Of a stretch of DNA of 64,000 nucleotides, positions 11,617 to 23,232 are shown in pieces. The translations under genes and the position numbers were made by a program. Numbering within the stretch: position 1 is the first letter of the stretch; each line of letters begins with the position of its first letter. Below the pieces are notes generated by a model. It saw only the letters and a list, made by a program, of their open reading frames with translations. It made no database searches and was not told the DNA's origin. Source of the DNA: Deefgea chitinilytica (lineage in GTDB: Bacteria; Pseudomonadota; Gammaproteobacteria; Burkholderiales; Chitinibacteraceae). The DNA lies in NCBI RefSeq assembly GCF_016881405.1, contig NZ_WOFE01000003.1:356730-420729 (forward strand). The letters run 5' to 3'.

Positions 11617-12087
11617 ATGCCAAGACGCAGAGAAGTCCCAAAGCGTGATGTGTTGCCAGATCCAAAATTCGGTAGCACTGAACTCGCTAAATTCATGAAC
11701 GTAGTAATGCTTGATGGCAAAAAAGCTGTCGCAGAACGTATCGTTTATGGTGCACTTGCCCAGATCGAAAAAAAGACGGGTAAAGATGCAATTGAAATTT
11801 TTAACACCGCAATTGGCAATGTTAAGCCAATCGTTGAGGTTAAAAGCCGTCGTGTCGGTGGCGCCAACTACCAGGTGCCAGTAGAAGTACGTCCAAGCCG
11901 TCGTCTGGCATTGTCGATGCGCTGGGTTCGCGAGGCGGCTCGTAAACGTGGTGAAAAATCAATGGATCTGCGTCTAGCAGGTGAACTTCTTGACGCGGCT
12001 GAAGGTCGCGGCGGCGCGATGAAGAAACGCGATGAAGTGCATCGTATGGCTGATGCGAATAAAGCATTCGCCCATTTCCGCTTCTAA
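11617..12087 (+). CDS. rpsG: 30S ribosomal protein S7
   Basis: 156 residues. This primary 16S rRNA 3'-domain binder nucleates assembly of the small-subunit head and touches the E-site tRNA. It begins [16 protein letters not shown] and has the rRNA-binding [13 protein letters not shown] helix. The SD AAGGAAG lies just before the ATG. fusA follows after 27 bp. Confidence 0.98.
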   Translation: MPRRREVPKRDVLPDPKFGSTELAKFMNVVMLDGKKAVAERIVYGALAQIEKKTGKDAIEIFNTAIGNVKPIVEVKSRRVGGANYQVPVEVRPSRRLALSMRWVREAARKRGEKSMDLRLAGELLDAAEGRGGAMKKRDEVHRMADANKAFAHFRF

Positions 12088-12114
12088 TCACGTAGTAAGA
12101 ATAAGGAAATCGCC

Positions 12115-14211
12115 GTGGCTCGCAAGACCCCTATTGAGCGTTACCGTAATATCGGTATTTCAGCTCACATTGATGCAGGTAAAACGACTACTACCGAACG
12201 TATTTTGTTCTACACCGGTGTTAATCACAAAATTGGTGAAGTTCATGATGGCGCTGCCACTATGGACTGGATGGAGCAAGAGCAAGAGCGTGGTATTACC
12301 ATTACTTCTGCTGCAACGACTACATACTGGAAAGGTATGGGTCTGCAGTTCCAAGAGCACTTGGTAAATATTATTGATACCCCAGGTCACGTAGACTTTA
12401 CGATTGAAGTAGAGCGTTCTATGCGTGTTCTGGATGGCGCGTGTATGGTTTATTGTGCTGTGGGTGGTGTTCAACCTCAGTCAGAAACTGTGTGGCGTCA
12501 AGCTAACAAGTATAACGTTCCTCGTTTAGCGTTCGTGAATAAGATGGACCGCTCAGGTGCCAACTTCTTCCGTGCTGTTGAGCAAATGAAGCTGCGCTTG
12601 AAAGCTAATCCTGTGCCTGTGGTTGTGCCTATTGGTGCAGAAGATAAGTTTGAAGGTGTTGTAGATCTTCTGAAAATGAAAGCGATTATCTGGGACGATG
12701 CGTCTCAAGGTATGAAGTTTGAGTACGGCGACATTCCGGCTGATTTGGTGTCAGTAGCACAAGAATGGCGTGAGAAGATGGTTGAATCTGCGGCTGAGGC
12801 TTCAGAAGAGTTGATGAATAAGTACCTAGAAACCGGTGAGCTTTCTGAAGAAGAAATCATTGCTGCTTTGCGTACTCGTACATTGGCTTGCGAAATTCAA
12901 CCTGTTCTTTGCGGTTCAGCATTTAAGAATAAGGGCGTTCAACGTATGTTGGATGCGGTAATTGAATTCTTGCCATCACCTTTGGATATTCCAGATGTGA
13001 AGGGTGTTGATGACCGTGAGCAAGAGGCTTCTCGCCCTGCTTCTGATGATGCCCCATTCTCTGCTCTTGCATTCAAATTGATGAATGACCCGTATGTTGG
13101 TCAGTTGACTTTCTTCCGTGTTTACTCAGGTGTTTTGAACTCAGGTGATTCTGTTCTTAACTCTGTGAAAGACAAGAAAGAGCGTATTGGTCGTATCGTT
13201 CAAATGCATGCAAATGATCGTAAAGAGATCGAAGAAGTTCGTGCTGGCGATATTGCTGCTGCGATTGGTTTGAAAGACGTTACAACCGGTGAAACTCTTT
13301 GTGATCCTGCTAGCCCAATTATTTTGGAGCGCATGGTATTCCCTGAGCCAGTAATTCACGTTGCAGTTGAGCCGAAAACTAAAGCTGACCAAGAAAAAAT
13401 GGGTATTGCGCTTGGCCGTTTGGCTAAAGAAGATCCATCTTTCCGTGTTAAAACGGACGAAGAAACTGGGCAGACAATTATGTCTGGTATGGGTGAGTTG
13501 CACCTTGAGATTCTTGTCGACCGTATGAAGCGTGAGTTTGGTGTTGAAGCTAATGTTGGTGCTCCGCAAGTTGCATATCGCGAAACAATTACCCAAATCG
13601 CTGCCGACGTTCAAGGTAAGCATGCGAAACAGTCTGGTGGTAAAGGTCAGTATGGCGATTGTACGATCACGATCGAGCCGGCTGGTGAAGGTAATGGCTA
13701 TAGCTTCCATGATGAGATCAAGGGCGGTGTGATTCCTCGTGAATTCATTCCTTCTGTTGATAAGGGTATCCAAAATACAATGAAGTCGGGTGTGTTGGCT
13801 GGCTTCCCTGTTGTTGACGTTAAAGTTCGCTTGACGTTTGGTTCTTACCACGATGTTGACTCGTCTCAGATTGCATTTGAATTGGCTGGTTCTTTGGCAT
13901 TCAAAGAAGCTATGCGTCGTGCAGGGCCGGTAATTCTTGAGCCAATGATGGCTGTTGAAATCGAGACTCCAGAAGACTACATGGGCGACATCATGGGTGA
14001 TATCTCTTCACGCCGTGGTATCTTGCAGGGTATGGATGATAATCCTGCTGGCGGTAAAATGGTTAAAGCTGAAGTTCCGTTGTCAGAGATGTTTGGCTAC
14101 TCAACTACTTTGCGCTCAATGTCGCAAGGTCGTGCTACGTACTCAATGGAATTTAAGCACTACTCTATTGCGCCTAAACATATTGCAGACGCTATCGTTA
14201 CTAAGAAATAA
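12115..14211 (+). CDS. fusA: Translation elongation factor G
   Basis: 698 residues. This GTPase drives translocation and, with RRF, ribosome recycling. The start is GTG at 12115, with AAGGAAAT upstream. The P-loop [10 protein letters not shown] is at about residues 17-26, followed by the switch region [20 protein letters not shown] and NKMDRSG. Domain IV and the C-terminal [14 protein letters not shown] segment are complete. Length and order match a canonical EF-G rather than a tetracycline-resistance paralogue, since it sits inside the str operon. Confidence 0.98.
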   Translation: MARKTPIERYRNIGISAHIDAGKTTTTERILFYTGVNHKIGEVHDGAATMDWMEQEQERGITITSAATTTYWKGMGLQFQEHLVNIIDTPGHVDFTIEVERSMRVLDGACMVYCAVGGVQPQSETVWRQANKYNVPRLAFVNKMDRSGANFFRAVEQMKLRLKANPVPVVVPIGAEDKFEGVVDLLKMKAIIWDDASQGMKFEYGDIPADLVSVAQEWREKMVESAAEASEELMNKYLETGELSEEEIIAALRTRTLACEIQPVLCGSAFKNKGVQRMLDAVIEFLPSPLDIPDVKGVDDREQEASRPASDDAPFSALAFKLMNDPYVGQLTFFRVYSGVLNSGDSVLNSVKDKKERIGRIVQMHANDRKEIEEVRAGDIAAAIGLKDVTTGETLCDPASPIILERMVFPEPVIHVAVEPKTKADQEKMGIALGRLAKEDPSFRVKTDEETGQTIMSGMGELHLEILVDRMKREFGVEANVGAPQVAYRETITQIAADVQGKHAKQSGGKGQYGDCTITIEPAGEGNGYSFHDEIKGGVIPREFIPSVDKGIQNTMKSGVLAGFPVVDVKVRLTFGSYHDVDSSQIAFELAGSLAFKEAMRRAGPVILEPMMAVEIETPEDYMGDIMGDISSRRGILQGMDDNPAGGKMVKAEVPLSEMFGYSTTLRSMSQGRATYSMEFKHYSIAPKHIADAIVTKK

Positions 14212-14234
14212 TTTTATTTAAGGATTTTCAGAAA

Positions 14235-15425
<1,191 letters not shown>

Positions 15426-15436
15426 GGAACGTGTAA

Positions 15437-15748
15437 ATGCAAAACCAAAAAATTCGCATCCGTTTGAAAGCATTTGACTATGCTTTGATTGATCGTTCGG
15501 CTCAAGAGATTGTAGAGACGGCAAAGCGCACAGGTGCTGTTGTTAAGGGGCCAATTCCTTTGCCAACAAAAATTGAGCGTTTCGATATTTTGAGCTCTCC
15601 ACACGTTAACAAAACTGCGCGTGATCAATTCGAAATCCGTACTCATTTGCGTATGATGGATATCGTAGATCCGACAGATAAAACTGTTGATGCTCTGATG
15701 AAGCTTGATTTGCCTGCTGGCGTTGATGTTGAAATTAAATTGAACTAA
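15437..15748 (+). CDS. rpsJ: 30S ribosomal protein S10 (NusE)
   Basis: 103 residues. S10 is a small-subunit head protein and, with NusB, an antitermination factor on rRNA transcripts. It reads [17 protein letters not shown] and ends DVEIKLN, typical of the family. It lies 11 bp after tuf and is separated from rplC by 152 bp that hold a promoter and terminator. Here it therefore looks like the last gene of the str unit rather than the first gene of the S10 unit. Confidence 0.98.
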   Translation: MQNQKIRIRLKAFDYALIDRSAQEIVETAKRTGAVVKGPIPLPTKIERFDILSSPHVNKTARDQFEIRTHLRMMDIVDPTDKTVDALMKLDLPAGVDVEIKLN

Positions 15749-15780
15749 GTTGTTTGTTTTGGTGCGGTTGATTAAAAAAC

Positions 15781-15809
15781 TTGCACTAACTATAAACATG
15801 CGATAATAT
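15781..15809 (+). promoter_or_regulatory. Probable promoter of the rplC (S10) operon
   Basis: TTGCAC (15781-15786), a 17-nt spacer and TAATAT (15804-15809). The overlapping GATAAT at 15802 is an alternative -10. The predicted start falls at about 15815, inside the left arm of the following terminator hairpin. Confidence 0.5.
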
Positions 15810-15811
15810 CT

Positions 15812-15851
15812 CGGGCTTGCCATTTATAGTGGCAAGCCCGTTTTATTTTTT
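15812..15851 (+). terminator. Terminator after rpsJ
   Basis: An 11-bp GC-rich stem CGGGCTTGCCA/TGGCAAGCCCG (15812-15822 with 15830-15840) is followed by TTTTATTTTTT. This is a textbook intrinsic terminator. It would end the tuf-rpsJ transcript before rplC. Confidence 0.85.
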
Positions 15852-15900
15852 AATAGTCATAGCCAGTCAATCGTAACTGGCCCTTGAAAAGGGAATAACT

Positions 15901-16545
15901 ATGAGCTTAGGTCTTGTAGGTCGCAAGGTCGGCATGACTCGCGTTTTTGCTGAGGATGGTGCTTCCATTCCAGTGACTGTGCTTGATATGTCAGCCAATC
16001 GCGTCACGCAAATCAAAACATTAGAGGCTGACGGCTACTCTGCCGTTCAAGTTACTTTTGGTTTGAAAAAAGCTAGTCGTGTTAATAAAGCAGAAGCTGG
16101 TCATTTTGCTAAAGCAGGTGTAGAAGCTGGTTTGGCGCTCGTTGAGTTCCGTGTGCCTGCTGAAAAGGCTGCTGAGCTTAAAGCTGGTGATGCTTTATCT
16201 GTAGATTTGTTTAGTGTTGGTCAAATGGTTGATGTTACTGGTACTACCCAAGGTAAGGGTTGGGCTGGTGTTATCAAACGTTACCACTTTGCATCTAATC
16301 GTGCTTCGCACGGTAACTCAGTTTCTCACCGTTCAGCTGGTTCTATTGGTCAGGCTCAAGATCCTGGTCGCGTATTGCCAGGTAAGCGCATGGCGGGTCA
16401 ACTCGGTAATGTTCAGCGTACTGTTCAAAACCTAGAAGTTGTTCGCGTAGATGCTGAGCGTCAGTTGTTGCTGGTTAAGGGTGGTGTACCGGGCTCTAAA
16501 GGCAATGACGTTATCGTTCGTTCGAGCGTTAAGGCAGGTGCATAA
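15901..16545 (+). CDS. rplC: 50S ribosomal protein L3
   Basis: 214 residues. This early assembly protein has a long extension that reaches toward the peptidyl transferase centre. It has [15 protein letters not shown] at the start, and [13 protein letters not shown] and [24 protein letters not shown] in the loop. Gln in that loop is the residue that PrmB methylates in other bacteria. An AAGGGAATA SD lies before the ATG. The last base of its stop is the first base of the rplD ATG. Confidence 0.98.
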   Translation: MSLGLVGRKVGMTRVFAEDGASIPVTVLDMSANRVTQIKTLEADGYSAVQVTFGLKKASRVNKAEAGHFAKAGVEAGLALVEFRVPAEKAAELKAGDALSVDLFSVGQMVDVTGTTQGKGWAGVIKRYHFASNRASHGNSVSHRSAGSIGQAQDPGRVLPGKRMAGQLGNVQRTVQNLEVVRVDAERQLLLVKGGVPGSKGNDVIVRSSVKAGA

Positions 16546-17165
16546 TGGAACTTAAAGTTGTTAATACAAAAGGCGAGTCTCAAGTTGCTTTTGCGGCTTC
16601 TGATGACTTGTTTGGTCGTGAATTTAATGAGGCTTTGGTTCATCAAGTTGTAACTGCTTACTTTGCAAATGCCCGTAGCGCTAATCGTGCGCAATTGGGT
16701 CGTGATAATGTTAAGCATTCAACTAAAAAACCTTGGCGTCAAAAAGGTACTGGCCGTGCTCGTGCTGGTATGTCGTCTTCTCCGTTGTGGCGTGGTGGTG
16801 GTCGTGCATTCCCAAATAGCCCTGATGAGAACTTCTCGCACAAAGTAAATCGTAAAATGTACCGTGCAGGTATTGCAACGATCGTTTCTCAATTGGTGCG
16901 CGAAGAGCGTTTGCTGGTTGTTGATTCGTTTGCTTTGGAAGCGCCAAAAACTAAAGCTTTTGCTCAAAAATTGGCTGAAATGCAGCTTGATAACGTATTG
17001 ATCGTTACTAAAGAGCTGGATGAGAACCTGTATTTGGCTTCGCGCAATCTGCCACATGTATTGGTGTTGGAAGCTACGCAAGTTGATCCGGTAAGTTTGG
17101 TACGCTTCAAGAAAGTTGTGTTCACGCGTGATGCACTACAGGCTTTTGAGGAGTTGTTTGCATGA
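16545..17165 (+). CDS. rplD: 50S ribosomal protein L4
   Basis: 206 residues. It binds 23S rRNA and lines the exit tunnel through its loop with [12 protein letters not shown] and [11 protein letters not shown]. In Escherichia coli L4 also represses its own operon by attenuation and translation control at the S10 leader; here the equivalent leader before rplC is short. It overlaps the rplC stop by one base and the rplW start by four bases, so translation is probably coupled. Confidence 0.98.
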   Translation: MELKVVNTKGESQVAFAASDDLFGREFNEALVHQVVTAYFANARSANRAQLGRDNVKHSTKKPWRQKGTGRARAGMSSSPLWRGGGRAFPNSPDENFSHKVNRKMYRAGIATIVSQLVREERLLVVDSFALEAPKTKAFAQKLAEMQLDNVLIVTKELDENLYLASRNLPHVLVLEATQVDPVSLVRFKKVVFTRDALQAFEELFA

Positions 17166-17467
17166 TCAAAATCGCAGAAAATCGCATGCTTCAAGTGATT
17201 TTGGCGCCAGTGGTGTCTGAAAAGGGCACTATGATCGCTGAAAAAGCTGAGCAAGTCGTATTTCGTGTGTCAACCGATGCGACTAAGGCTGAAATTAAAG
17301 CGGCAGTAGAACTTTTGTTTAAAGTGAAAGTAGAAGCTGTCAATGTAGTTAACGTAAAAGGTAAGACTAAGCGTTTCGGCCGTACCAATGGTCGTCGTAA
17401 AGACTGGAAAAAGGCTTATGTTAGCCTGGTTTCAGGTCAAGAGCTTGATCTTGCTGCTGCGCAATAA
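17162..17467 (+). CDS. rplW: 50S ribosomal protein L23
   Basis: 101 residues. L23 sits at the tunnel exit and is the docking site for trigger factor and SRP. It contains the [10 protein letters not shown] start of the fold and the conserved [16 protein letters not shown] rRNA-binding tail. The ATG overlaps the rplD stop (ATGA). An in-frame ATG 8 codons later would remove conserved sequence only partly, but the overlap favours 17162. Confidence 0.97.
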   Translation: MIKIAENRMLQVILAPVVSEKGTMIAEKAEQVVFRVSTDATKAEIKAAVELLFKVKVEAVNVVNVKGKTKRFGRTNGRRKDWKKAYVSLVSGQELDLAAAQ

Positions 17468-17478
17468 GGAGGCTGATA

Positions 17479-18312
17479 ATGGCTTTGGTTAAAGTAAAAC
17501 CGACATCGCCCGGTCGCCGCGCAGTCGTTAAAGTTGTAAGTCCTGATTTGCACAAAGGCGCGCCTTACGCACCTTTGTTGGTAAAAAAATCAAAAACAGG
17601 TGGTCGTAATAATAATGGCCATATCACTACTCGTCATATTGGTGGTGGTCACAAGCAGCATTACCGTTTAATCGACTTCCGTCGTAATAAAGATGGTATC
17701 GTGGCAAAAGTTGAGCGCTTGGAATACGATCCGAATCGTACTGCAAACATCGCTTTGTTGTGCTACGCAGATGGTGAACGTGCTTACATTATTGCTCCTA
17801 AAGGCTTGACTGCAGGTATGACTGTGGTTTCTGGTTCTGAGGCGCCAATTAAAGTTGGTAACACTCTGCCAATTCGTAATATCCCAGTTGGTTCTACGAT
17901 CCATTGTATCGAAATGCAACCAGGTAAAGGTGCTCAGATTGCACGTTCAGCTGGTACAAGTGTTCAGTTGCTGGCTCGTGATGGTTCTTACGCTCAATTG
18001 CGCCTTCGCTCAGGTGAGATTCGCAAAGTGCACGTAGACTGCCGCGCAACGATTGGTGAGGTGGGTAATAGTGAGCACAGCCTACGTTCTTACGGTAAAG
18101 CTGGTGCTAAACGTTGGTTGGGTGTTCGTCCTACTGTTCGTGGTACTGCAATGAATCCAGTTGACCATCCGCACGGTGGTGGTGAAGGTCGTACAGGTGA
18201 AGGTCGTGTGCCTGTTAGTCCTTGGGGTCAGCCAACTAAGGGCTATCGTACGCGTCGTAACAAGCGTACTAGCAATATGATCGTTCGCCGTCGTCCAGCG
18301 AATAAGAGGTAA
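17479..18312 (+). CDS. rplB: 50S ribosomal protein L2
   Basis: 277 residues. This core protein is needed for subunit association and peptidyl transferase activity. It has [22 protein letters not shown] near residues 40-60 and the C-terminal [17 protein letters not shown] loop, whose His approaches the active centre. An AAGGAGG SD lies 7 nt before the ATG. rpsS follows after 5 bp. Confidence 0.99.
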   Translation: MALVKVKPTSPGRRAVVKVVSPDLHKGAPYAPLLVKKSKTGGRNNNGHITTRHIGGGHKQHYRLIDFRRNKDGIVAKVERLEYDPNRTANIALLCYADGERAYIIAPKGLTAGMTVVSGSEAPIKVGNTLPIRNIPVGSTIHCIEMQPGKGAQIARSAGTSVQLLARDGSYAQLRLRSGEIRKVHVDCRATIGEVGNSEHSLRSYGKAGAKRWLGVRPTVRGTAMNPVDHPHGGGEGRTGEGRVPVSPWGQPTKGYRTRRNKRTSNMIVRRRPANKR

Positions 18313-18317
18313 TGTAA

Positions 18318-18593
18318 ATGGCACGTTCTCTTAAAAAGGGTCCATTTGTTGACCTGCACTTGTTGAAAAAAGTTGAGGCGGTTCGCGCAACTAATGACAA
18401 GCGTCCAGTTAAAACTTGGTCACGTCGTTCAACAGTATTGCCAGACTTTGTTGGTCTGACTATTGCTGTGCATAACGGCAAACAGCATATTCCTGTTTAC
18501 GTTAATGAAAACATGGTAGGCCATAAGTTGGGTGAGTTTGCACTGACCCGTACTTTTAAAGGCCATGCCGCGGACAAAAAATCCAAGCGATAA
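18318..18593 (+). CDS. rpsS: 30S ribosomal protein S19
   Basis: 91 residues. This head protein, near S13, contacts the A-site tRNA. It begins [18 protein letters not shown] and contains [22 protein letters not shown] and [16 protein letters not shown]. The SD AGAGGTAATG overlaps the end of rplB. It is followed by rplV after 9 bp. Confidence 0.98.
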   Translation: MARSLKKGPFVDLHLLKKVEAVRATNDKRPVKTWSRRSTVLPDFVGLTIAVHNGKQHIPVYVNENMVGHKLGEFALTRTFKGHAADKKSKR

Positions 18594-18602
18594 GGTGAAG
18601 AC

Positions 18603-18932
18603 ATGCAAGTATCTGCTGTACTAAGCAACACTCGCCTCTCCGCTCAAAAAGCGCGGCTTGTCGCTGACCTCGTTCGTGGCAAGCCTGTTGAGCAGGCGTT
18701 AAACATTCTGGCCTTCAGCCCTAAAAAGGGTGCGGTACTGATTAAGAAGGTTTTGGAGTCGGCTATTGCCAATGCCGAGCACAATGAAGGTGCCGATATC
18801 GACACCCTAAAAGTGAAAACGATTTATGTGGATAAAGGACCTTCTTTGAAGCGTTTTACTGCTCGTGCTAAAGGCCGTGGCAATAAAATCGAGAAGCAAA
18901 CTTGCCACATCACGCTGACTGTTGGCGATTAA
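18603..18932 (+). CDS. rplV: 50S ribosomal protein L22
   Basis: 109 residues. L22 forms part of the exit-tunnel wall through its beta hairpin [23 protein letters not shown]. Changes in that hairpin give macrolide resistance, and none of the usual deletions is visible. The ATG at 18603 has AAGGTGAAG upstream, and the stop lies 10 nt before the rpsC ATG. Confidence 0.98.
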   Translation: MQVSAVLSNTRLSAQKARLVADLVRGKPVEQALNILAFSPKKGAVLIKKVLESAIANAEHNEGADIDTLKVKTIYVDKGPSLKRFTARAKGRGNKIEKQTCHITLTVGD

Positions 18933-18942
18933 GGAGCGACTC

Positions 18943-19647
18943 ATGGGTCAGAAAATTCATCCGACGGGTTTTCGTTTACCTGTCACCAAAAATTGGTCCT
19001 CGCGCTGGTATGCAAGCAGCACTAGTTTTGCAAAAATGCTTAACGAAGATATCGAAGTTCGTGCATTTTTAAAGAAAAAATTAGTTGGTGCTGCTGTTAG
19101 TCGTATCGTTATTGAGCGTCCAGCAAAAAATGCCAAGGTTACAATTTACTCGGCTCGTCCTGGTGTTGTGATTGGCAAAAAAGGCGAAGATATTGAGCAG
19201 TTGAAGCTTGCTTTGCAAAAAATCTTGAATGTTCCTGTTCATGTGAATATTGAAGAAGTGCGCAAGCCTGAGATTGATGCCCAAATTATTGCTGATAGCA
19301 TTACTGCTCAATTAGAAAAGCGCGTAATGTTCCGTCGTGCTATGAAGCGTGCAATGCAAAATGCGATGCGCCTGGGTGCTCAAGGTATCAAGATCATGTC
19401 TTCGGGACGTTTGAATGGTATCGAAATTGCACGTACTGAATGGTACCGTGAAGGTCGTGTTCCATTGCATACATTGCGTGCAGATATTGATTATGCAACT
19501 TCTGAAGCCAAAACTACTTACGGTATTATTGGTGTTAAGGTTTGGGTTTACAAAGGCGATTTAAAGCCTGGTGAGCGCGTAGCCGCAGAGGTAGTAGAGC
19601 CACAGAAGAAACCACGTAAGGGGCCACGAAATGCTGCAGCCAACTAG
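18943..19647 (+). CDS. rpsC: 30S ribosomal protein S3
   Basis: 234 residues. S3 is part of the mRNA entry channel and its helicase site. I take the ATG at 18943 ([13 protein letters not shown]), the family's standard N-terminus, with AAGGAG at 18931-18936. An upstream in-frame ATG lies inside rplV. The KH domain carries [16 protein letters not shown]. The Lys/Pro-rich tail overlaps the start of rplP by 17 bp. Confidence 0.98.
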   Translation: MGQKIHPTGFRLPVTKNWSSRWYASSTSFAKMLNEDIEVRAFLKKKLVGAAVSRIVIERPAKNAKVTIYSARPGVVIGKKGEDIEQLKLALQKILNVPVHVNIEEVRKPEIDAQIIADSITAQLEKRVMFRRAMKRAMQNAMRLGAQGIKIMSSGRLNGIEIARTEWYREGRVPLHTLRADIDYATSEAKTTYGIIGVKVWVYKGDLKPGERVAAEVVEPQKKPRKGPRNAAAN

Positions 19648-20047
19648 ACTCAAGTACCGTAAGGTTCAAAAAGGTCGTAATACTGGTATTGCTACACGTG
19701 GTAATACTGTTGCGTTCGGTGAATTCGGTTTGAAAGCAATTGGTCGTGGTCGTTTGACTGCGCGTCAGATCGAATCTGCTCGTCGTGCTATTACGCGTTA
19801 CATTAAACGTGGTGGCCGTGTTTGGATTCGAGCGTTTCCAGATAAACCTATTTCTACTAAGCCCGCTGAAGTTCGTATGGGTGGGGGTAAGGGTTCACCT
19901 GATTACTACGTGGCAGAAATTCAACCAGGTAAAGTTTTGTACGAATTGAATGGTGTGTCTGAAGAAGTGGCTCGTGAGGCGTTCCGTTTGGCGTCCGCTA
20001 AGTTGCCATTTGCAGTGACCATGGTTTCTCGTCAAGTGGGGCAATGA
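19631..20047 (+). CDS. rplP: 50S ribosomal protein L16
   Basis: 138 residues. L16 sits near the A site and helps accommodate aminoacyl-tRNA. It begins [19 protein letters not shown] and has [31 protein letters not shown]. The Arg-Met-Gly-Gly-Gly-Lys stretch includes the arginine that YcfD-type oxygenases hydroxylate elsewhere. It starts inside rpsC, and its stop overlaps the rpmC start region. Confidence 0.98.
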   Translation: MLQPTRLKYRKVQKGRNTGIATRGNTVAFGEFGLKAIGRGRLTARQIESARRAITRYIKRGGRVWIRAFPDKPISTKPAEVRMGGGKGSPDYYVAEIQPGKVLYELNGVSEEVAREAFRLASAKLPFAVTMVSRQVGQ

Positions 20048-20235
20048 TGAAAGCAACTGAACTACAACAAAAAACCGTTGACGAGCTGAAGGGCGAGTTA
20101 ACGTCGTTGTTGAAAGCCCAGTTTAGTCTTCGCATGCAGCATGCGACAGGACAATTGGCTAATACCAGCGAAATCAAGCGTGTGCGCAGAGATGTTGCAC
20201 GTGTACTTACTGTTCTGAATCAGAAGGCTGCCTAA
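20047..20235 (+). CDS. rpmC: 50S ribosomal protein L29
   Basis: 62 residues. L29 is a small helical-hairpin protein at the tunnel exit beside L23. The sequence [37 protein letters not shown] is typical. Two adjacent ATGs exist (20044 and 20047). I prefer the second because GGGGC at 20038-20042 then has a workable distance and homologues start MKA; the first would add one Met. It overlaps the rplP stop. Confidence 0.95.
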   Translation: MKATELQQKTVDELKGELTSLLKAQFSLRMQHATGQLANTSEIKRVRRDVARVLTVLNQKAA

Positions 20236-20236
20236 T

Positions 20237-20500
20237 ATGAGCGAAGCAAAACTCAAGCGTACGCTGACTGGTCGAGTGGTTAGCGCAAAGATGGACAAGA
20301 CTGTTACTGTATTGGTGGAGCGTTTGGTTAAGCACCCACTTTACGGAAAAATGGTTCGTCAGTCTAAAAAATACCATGCACATGACGAAGCAAATCAGTA
20401 TGTAGATGGTGATTTGGTTGTGATTGCAGAGTGCCGTCCGTTGTCTAAAACTAAAAATTGGACTGTGACTGCCTTGGTAGAAAAAGCTCGCGCTGTATAA
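20237..20500 (+). CDS. rpsQ: 30S ribosomal protein S17
   Basis: 87 residues. S17 is an OB-fold 16S rRNA 5'-domain binder. It reads [29 protein letters not shown] and [12 protein letters not shown], the family signatures. It starts one base after the rpmC stop, and is the last gene of the S10 unit because a hairpin with a short T-rich tail follows. Confidence 0.98.
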   Translation: MSEAKLKRTLTGRVVSAKMDKTVTVLVERLVKHPLYGKMVRQSKKYHAHDEANQYVDGDLVVIAECRPLSKTKNWTVTALVEKARAV

Positions 20501-20538
20501 TTGATGTAATTAATTATATTTAGCATAAAAGCTTGTGT

Positions 20539-20572
20539 GGGCATTCTGCTTTGTGTAGAATGCCCTCTTTCC
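20539..20572 (+). terminator. Hairpin after rpsQ (S10/spc boundary)
   Basis: A 9-bp stem GGGCATTCT/AGAATGCCC (20539-20547 with 20557-20565) is followed by TCTTTCCTT. It is probably a moderate terminator. A weak promoter-like pair, TTGATG (20501) and CATAAA (20524) with a 17-nt gap, lies just upstream, so the hairpin might instead sit at the 5' end of a new spc transcript. Confidence 0.6.
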
Positions 20573-20698
20573 TTGTGAGGTCCATTGGATTTCACTGTTT
20601 TCCCATCGGGATCCAAAACTAGCCGCTATTGGCTCGGTTCATCCGGGCACCTGGTAAACCAGGCTGATTAAGCGGGTTAAGTTGGAGGTTTGTCTTAA
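20573..20698 (+). promoter_or_regulatory. Structured leader before rplN
   Basis: 126 bp without a gene. Short hairpins are possible: GTTTT/AAAAC at 20596-20618, AGCC/GGCT around 20621-20634, and CCTGG/CCAGG around 20651-20664. A good SD (GGAGG) precedes rplN. I see no strong promoter in this part. Confidence 0.35.
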
Positions 20699-21067
20699 AT
20701 GATTCAAATGCAATCAAAGCTAGATGTTGCTGATAACACGGGTGCGCGTTCTGTAATGTGCATTAAAGTGTTGGGCGGCTCTAAGCGCCGTTATGCGTCT
20801 GTTGGCGATATCATCAAGGTTAGCATTAAAGATGCTGCACCTCGTAGTCGTGTTAAAAAAGGCGATGTATACAATGCGGTCGTAGTTCGTACCGCTAAGG
20901 GTGTACGTCGTGCTGATGGCGCGCTTATTAAGTTTGATGGTAATGCGGCTGTTCTTCTTAATGCAAAACTTGAGCCGATCGGCACTCGTATTTTCGGGCC
21001 AGTTACGCGTGAATTGCGTACAGAGCGTTTTATGAAAATCGTGTCACTCGCGCCAGAAGTTCTTTAA
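20699..21067 (+). CDS. rplN: 50S ribosomal protein L14
   Basis: 122 residues. L14 is a beta-barrel protein at the subunit interface that forms bridges with 16S rRNA and binds the silencing factor RsfS. It starts [17 protein letters not shown] and has [26 protein letters not shown]. The SD TTGGAGG lies 12 nt upstream. First gene of the spc group. Confidence 0.98.
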   Translation: MIQMQSKLDVADNTGARSVMCIKVLGGSKRRYASVGDIIKVSIKDAAPRSRVKKGDVYNAVVVRTAKGVRRADGALIKFDGNAAVLLNAKLEPIGTRIFGPVTRELRTERFMKIVSLAPEVL

Positions 21068-21079
21068 GGGGTATCCAGC

Positions 21080-21400
21080 ATGAACAAGATTCGCAAAGGC
21101 GATGAAGTAATCGTTCTCACTGGCAAAGATAAGGGTAAGCGCGGCATCGTGCTTACATCTATTCCAGCTGAAGGTCGTGTTGTGGTTGAAGGTGTGAATG
21201 TTGCTAAAAAGCACCAAAAACCAAATCCAATGCGCGGCGTTCAAGGTGGTATCGTTGAGTTGACTAAGTCAATTGACGTATCTAATGTGGCTATCTTCAA
21301 TACTGCGACTGGCAAGGCTGATCGTGTTGGCTTCAAGATTCTTGAGGACGGCAAGAAAGTGCGTGTGTTCAAGTCTAGTGGCGAAGTAGTTGGCGGCTAA
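21080..21400 (+). CDS. rplX: 50S ribosomal protein L24
   Basis: 106 residues. This assembly initiator binds the 5' end of 23S rRNA. The KOW motif [17 protein letters not shown] is near the N-terminus, and [15 protein letters not shown] follows. It is 12 bp after rplN and 11 bp before rplE. Confidence 0.98.
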   Translation: MNKIRKGDEVIVLTGKDKGKRGIVLTSIPAEGRVVVEGVNVAKKHQKPNPMRGVQGGIVELTKSIDVSNVAIFNTATGKADRVGFKILEDGKKVRVFKSSGEVVGG

Positions 21401-21411
21401 GGGGAATCAAG

Positions 21412-21951
21412 ATGGCTCGTTTTCAAGAGATTTATGAGAACCAGATTGTTCCCGAGTTGATTAAGCAATTCGGCTACAAGTCTGTGATGCAAGTGCCACG
21501 TATCGAAAAAATCACCATCAACATGGGTGTTGGTGAGGCAGTTGCAGATAAAAAAGTAATGGATTTCGCAGTTGGTGATATGCAGAAAATTGCAGGTCAA
21601 AAGCCGGTGGTTACAAAGTCTAAAAAGTCGATTGCGGGCTTTAAGATTCGTGATAACTATCCAGTTGGCTGCAAAGTTACTTTGCGTCGCGAACGTATGT
21701 TTGAATTCCTTGATCGCCTGATCACAATCGCGCTGCCGCGTGTGCGTGACTTCCGTGGTGTTGGTGGCAAGTCCTTTGATGGACGTGGCAACTTTAACAT
21801 GGGTGTGAAAGAGCAAATTATCTTCCCGGAAATTGAGTACGATAAGATTGATGCGCTTCGTGGTATGAATATCACGATCACAACTACGGCTAAAACTGAC
21901 GATGAAGCGCGTGCTTTGCTCGCTGCCTTCAAATTCCCGTTTAAGACTTGA
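21412..21951 (+). CDS. rplE: 50S ribosomal protein L5
   Basis: 179 residues. L5 carries 5S rRNA in the central protuberance and contacts the P-site tRNA. Conserved segments are [33 protein letters not shown] and [10 protein letters not shown]. The SD AAGGGGAATC precedes the ATG. In Escherichia coli the start of this gene is the S8 repressor target; I did not find a clear equivalent. Confidence 0.98.
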   Translation: MARFQEIYENQIVPELIKQFGYKSVMQVPRIEKITINMGVGEAVADKKVMDFAVGDMQKIAGQKPVVTKSKKSIAGFKIRDNYPVGCKVTLRRERMFEFLDRLITIALPRVRDFRGVGGKSFDGRGNFNMGVKEQIIFPEIEYDKIDALRGMNITITTTAKTDDEARALLAAFKFPFKT

Positions 21952-21958
21952 GGCGATC

Positions 21959-22264
21959 ATGGCAAAACTTGCACTGATTAATCGTGAAGCAAAACGCGCA
22001 GCTGCTGTACAAAAGTTTGCAGCTAAACGCGCCGCGCTTTTGGTCGTAATTAACGATCAAAATGCGAGTGAAGAAGAACAATTCCAAGCTCGCTTGAAAC
22101 TCCAGCAACTTCCACGTAATGCATCACCAGTACGTCTGCATAATCGCTGCGCGCTAACTGGTCGTTCACGTGGTGTGTTCCGCAAATTCGGTCTCGGTCG
22201 CAGTAAGCTGCGTGAGCTCGCCTTCAAAGGTGAGATCCCGGGTCTGGTCAAAGCTAGCTGGTAA
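21959..22264 (+). CDS. rpsN: 30S ribosomal protein S14 (zinc-independent form)
   Basis: 101 residues from the ATG at 21959 ([13 protein letters not shown]). An in-frame upstream ATG inside rplE is rejected because family members begin MAK. The long form and the absence of the CxxC zinc pair place it in the zinc-independent class. The C-terminal [27 protein letters not shown] is diagnostic. It sits between rplE and rpsH as in enterics. Confidence 0.97.
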   Translation: MAKLALINREAKRAAAVQKFAAKRAALLVVINDQNASEEEQFQARLKLQQLPRNASPVRLHNRCALTGRSRGVFRKFGLGRSKLRELAFKGEIPGLVKASW

Positions 22265-22279
22265 TAGGAGAGATAACAC

Positions 22280-22672
22280 ATGGCAATGCATGATCCTATC
22301 GCCGATATGTTGACTCGTATCCGCAATGCACAACGTGCTGATAAAGCTGCTGTGGCTATGCCTTCTTCTAAACTGAAAGTGGCAATTGCTAAAGTTTTGG
22401 TGGAAGAAGGTTATGTTGAATCGTTTACCGTTGCTGGCGACGTTAAACCTGTTTTGACAATTGAATTGAAATACTATGCTGGTCGCCCAGTTATTGAGCG
22501 TCTTGATCGTGTTTCTAAGCCTGGACTGCGTGATTATCGCGGTGCTGGTGACATTCCAAATGTAATGAATGGTCTTGGTGTGGCGATTGTGTCTACATCC
22601 AAGGGTGTGATGACCGACCGCAAAGCGCGTGCCAATGGTATTGGTGGCGAGCTTTTGTGCATCGTAGCTTGA
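22280..22672 (+). CDS. rpsH: 30S ribosomal protein S8
   Basis: 130 residues. S8 is a 16S rRNA central-domain primary binder and the repressor of the spc operon in enterics. It starts [18 protein letters not shown] and ends [22 protein letters not shown]. The TAGGAGAGA SD is strong. Confidence 0.98.
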   Translation: MAMHDPIADMLTRIRNAQRADKAAVAMPSSKLKVAIAKVLVEEGYVESFTVAGDVKPVLTIELKYYAGRPVIERLDRVSKPGLRDYRGAGDIPNVMNGLGVAIVSTSKGVMTDRKARANGIGGELLCIVA

Positions 22673-22685
22673 TGAGGGATTCACA

Positions 22686-23219
22686 ATGTCACGCGTAGCT
22701 AAAAGCCCGGTAGCGATTCCGGCAGGCGTTGAAGTAAGTGTTGCTTCAGGTCAAATCGTTGTTAAAGGACCTAAGGGTTCTTTGGCTCAACCTATTGTTT
22801 CAGATGTAACTGTTAAAGTTGAAGACGGCAATGTGGTTTTTGCCGCAAATGGCAATAGCAAGTTTGCTCGTGCTATGTCTGGTACTTTACGTGCACTTGT
22901 TAACAACATGGTTAATGGTGTGTCTAAAGGTTTTGAGCGTAAATTAACACTTGTTGGTGTTGGTTATCGTGCTCAAGCCCAAGGCGAAGTATTGAATCTC
23001 TCATTGGGTTTCTCACATCCAGTAGCACATGCAATTCCTAAAGGAATTACGTGTGAGACTCCATCTCAAACTGAGATCCTATTGAAGGGTGCCGATAAAC
23101 AGCTTATTGGTCAGGTTGCTGCAGATATTCGCGCTTACCGCTCTCCAGAACCTTATAAAGGTAAAGGCGTTCGTTATGCTGATGAAGTTGTGGTTATCAA
23201 AGAAACCAAGAAGAAGTAA
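22686..23219 (+). CDS. rplF: 50S ribosomal protein L6
   Basis: 177 residues with two similar alpha/beta domains. It binds 23S rRNA next to the sarcin-ricin loop. The C-terminal signature [11 protein letters not shown] is present. It lies 13 bp after rpsH and 13 bp before rplR. Confidence 0.98.
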   Translation: MSRVAKSPVAIPAGVEVSVASGQIVVKGPKGSLAQPIVSDVTVKVEDGNVVFAANGNSKFARAMSGTLRALVNNMVNGVSKGFERKLTLVGVGYRAQAQGEVLNLSLGFSHPVAHAIPKGITCETPSQTEILLKGADKQLIGQVAADIRAYRSPEPYKGKGVRYADEVVVIKETKKK

Positions 23220-23232
23220 TCGAGGCTGAATC

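Noticed and set aside
13141..13851. 236-codon minus-strand frame opposite fusA
   Set aside because: Antisense to a highly conserved gene. The codon bias of fusA leaves this frame open by chance, and there is no recognisable domain.
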